A DNA stretch of 64,000 bases from CAVWCW01 sp963753615 (GTDB taxonomy: Bacteria; Pseudomonadota; Gammaproteobacteria; Chromatiales; Chromatiaceae), in the NCBI GenBank assembly GCA_963753615.1, contig CAVWCW010000013.1, positions 11,442 through 75,441 on the forward strand, written 5' to 3'. The notes beneath the pieces are model-generated. The model worked only from the letters and a program-made list of their open reading frames with translations, ran no database searches and was not told the origin of the DNA. Below, piece after piece: positions 62,398-64,000 of this stretch. Within the stretch, counting starts at the first letter, position 1, and every line of letters starts with the position of its first letter. The position numbers and the translations under genes are program-made.

Positions 62398-64000
62398 ATG
62401 CGCAAATTGATACCCAAAGGCCTCGAACCGCTCCTGGTCTTCGCCGCACCGCACAAATCCGCGCTGGCGTTGAGCGCCCTGCTGATGCTGCTCGAAAGCG
62501 CCGCGGCGCTGGCCGTGCCCTGGCTCGGCGGGCGCTTCACCGATGCGCTGCTGGCCAGCGGCGGGTTCTCCGGGTGGGGCATCCCCGCGATCCTGGGCGC
62601 CATGTTGGCCCTGTTCGGGTTCCAGGCTGCGGTCAAATTCGCCAACAGCTATCTGTTGGGCAACACCGCGGAACAGATCGTCTCAGCGCTCAAGGTACAG
62701 GTCTACGACCACCTGCAAGCGCTCCCCCTGTCGTTCTTTCACCAGAGGCGCCAGGGCGACACCCTGGCGCTCCTGACCCGTGACGTCTACGTGGTCAGCG
62801 GTTTCCTGACCGGCACCGCGCTGTCCGTGCTGCCGCTGCTGTTCACCGTCGGCGGCGCGGCGCTGCTGATGTTCCAACTGCAGCCCCTGCTGGCGCTGGT
62901 GGCCGCAACCCTGATTCCCCTCTTCTATCTGCTGATGAAGATTCTGGGCCGCCGCATGCGCCCGCTCGCCCAGCAACTGCAGGAGGAACACGCCACCGCC
63001 ATTGCCATCGCCGAAGAAAACCTGGGCATGCTGCCGGCGATCAAGACCTTCACCCGCGAAGCGCAGGAATCCGCCCGCCACCGCCGACAGGTCGAGCGAA
63101 TCCTCCATCTCACCGCGCAACAGGTGAAGATTCAGTCCGCCCTGGGGCCAACGGTGCAATTCATCGCGGCCGCCGGCATCCTGTTGCTCCTGTGGCTAGC
63201 CAGCGGCCAACTCTCCGGCGGCCCGATGCCCCCCGGAGACCTGGTCAGCTTTCTGCTGTACGCCCAACTCCTGACCCGCCCGGTATCGGGCCTGGCCGAT
63301 CTCTACGGACAAACGCAAACCGCCCGCGGCGCACTCACCAGGCTGCTGCGCGCGCTCGACGAAACCCCCGAACCCGCGGGGCACCTGGGCAGCGAACTGC
63401 CGCGTGTGCGCGGCGAGATCGAACTTGAGGGGGTGAGTTTCGGCTACCCGGGACGCGGCCCCGCCCTCAAAGAGGTGGATCTGCACATTCCGGCTGGCGA
63501 GACGCTGGCCATTATCGGCCCGAACGGCGCCGGCAAGAGCACCCTGGGCCACCTGCTGATGCGCCTGCACGAACCCGACGCCGGGCGCATCTTGATCGAC
63601 GGGGTCGATATCTCCGGCGTGGCGCTGACGAGCCTGCGCAGCCAGATCGGGGTGGTGCCCCAACACGTGCTGCTGTTCAACGGGACAGTGGCCGAGAACA
63701 TCGCCTACGGCCGCCCGGAACCCACCCAGGCCGAGATCGAAGCCGCCGCCCGGGCCGCCCGGGCCGACGACTTCATTCAGCAGTTACCCGAGGGCTACGA
63801 CACCCTGATCGGAGACCGGGGGATCAGGCTATCCGGAGGCCAGCAGCAGCGCCTGGCGCTGGCCCGCGCGCTGCTCAAAGACCCGCCGATACTGATCCTC
63901 GACGAAGCCACCGCGATGTTCGACCCAGAGGGCGAGCGGGAATTTCTCGAAGCGGCGAGCGCGGTGTTCGAACGCCGCACCGTCCTGCTGATTACCCACC
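62398..64000 (+). CDS. ABC exporter (MsbA/MdlB-like), C-terminus beyond window
   Basis: At least 534 residues visible. The transmembrane part has helices such as ALAVPWLGGRFTDALLASG, PTVQFIAAAGILLLLWLASG and the family QQVxxxY-like loop YDHLQALPLSFFHQRRQGD. The nucleotide-binding domain has Walker A IGPNGAGKSTLGHLL, ABC signature LSGGQQQRLALARALL, Walker B ILILDEATAMFD and the H-loop at TVLLITH, where the window ends. It probably exports a lipid, peptide or other amphipathic substrate. Nearby polysaccharide initiation gene (59489) hints at glycan or lipid export, which is inference. The ATG at 62398 has only a weak ribosome site. Confidence 0.9.
   Translation, partial: MRKLIPKGLEPLLVFAAPHKSALALSALLMLLESAAALAVPWLGGRFTDALLASGGFSGWGIPAILGAMLALFGFQAAVKFANSYLLGNTAEQIVSALKVQVYDHLQALPLSFFHQRRQGDTLALLTRDVYVVSGFLTGTALSVLPLLFTVGGAALLMFQLQPLLALVAATLIPLFYLLMKILGRRMRPLAQQLQEEHATAIAIAEENLGMLPAIKTFTREAQESARHRRQVERILHLTAQQVKIQSALGPTVQFIAAAGILLLLWLASGQLSGGPMPPGDLVSFLLYAQLLTRPVSGLADLYGQTQTARGALTRLLRALDETPEPAGHLGSELPRVRGEIELEGVSFGYPGRGPALKEVDLHIPAGETLAIIGPNGAGKSTLGHLLMRLHEPDAGRILIDGVDISGVALTSLRSQIGVVPQHVLLFNGTVAENIAYGRPEPTQAEIEAAARAARADDFIQQLPEGYDTLIGDRGIRLSGGQQQRLALARALLKDPPILILDEATAMFDPEGEREFLEAASAVFERRTVLLITH

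Overview
The window looks like chromosome from a GC-rich, dsr-type sulfur-oxidising gammaproteobacterium, probably Chromatiales-like. The clearest marker is a complete reverse dissimilatory sulfite reductase operon on the minus strand, dsrABEFHCMKLJOPNRS (43316 down to 29313), in the gene order known from Allochromatium vinosum. Housekeeping genes (miaB-ybeZ-ybeY-lnt, rsmA, lon) and type II secretion helpers (gspA/gspB) fit the same group.

Layout. 1-12804: a TonB-dependent receptor cut by the window edge, a beta-propeller diguanylate cyclase, a GGDEF/EAL phosphodiesterase, a subtilisin-like protease ending in twelve AYLWSD repeats, and a sigma54-type activator carrying a degenerate GGDEF domain. 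13386-13985: an IS200-like element. 14236-23437: lnt, ybeY, ybeZ, miaB, an RNA-binding protein, rsmA, a MITE-like element, lon and a CoA-binding protein. 23556-29294: a hybrid or broken ECF sigma/DsrE-like gene, a decayed gene, an OmpA-family protein, a neutral zinc metallopeptidase, a membrane protein and an orphan anti-sigma-like protein. 29313-43316: the dsr operon. 43690-46611: a divergent five-gene operon made of a TauD-like dioxygenase, two proteins of unknown function, a stand-alone Cas6/Cmx6-like RAMP protein and a DsrC-family protein without the redox cysteines. 47111-49276: small conserved proteins and a PKHD hydroxylase. 49937-53688: a PhnD-like binding protein coupled to a PAS-GGDEF-EAL protein. 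53758-56678: gspB/gspA. 57009-64000: an unknown protein, a CheY-like regulator, a WecA-family transferase, REP (BIME) arrays around their RAYT transposase, and an ABC exporter that runs off the window.

How the genes work together. DsrAB oxidises reduced sulfur to sulfite. DsrEFH and DsrC deliver the sulfur, DsrMKJOP passes electrons to and from the membrane, DsrL supplies the NAD(P)H-linked reaction, and DsrN makes the siroheme amide. The divergent operon pairs a cysteine-free DsrC relative with an orphan Cas6-like protein and no CRISPR array. It is the best candidate here for an undescribed sulfur-linked system. Several c-di-GMP enzymes suggest strong control of lifestyle.

Caution on sequence quality. 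Seven or more genes (the sigma54-type activator, ybeZ, miaB, lon, the ECF/DsrE hybrid, ompA-like, gspB) each become intact if one base is removed. That pattern looks more like insertion errors in a long-read assembly than gene decay. The dsr block shows no such lesions.
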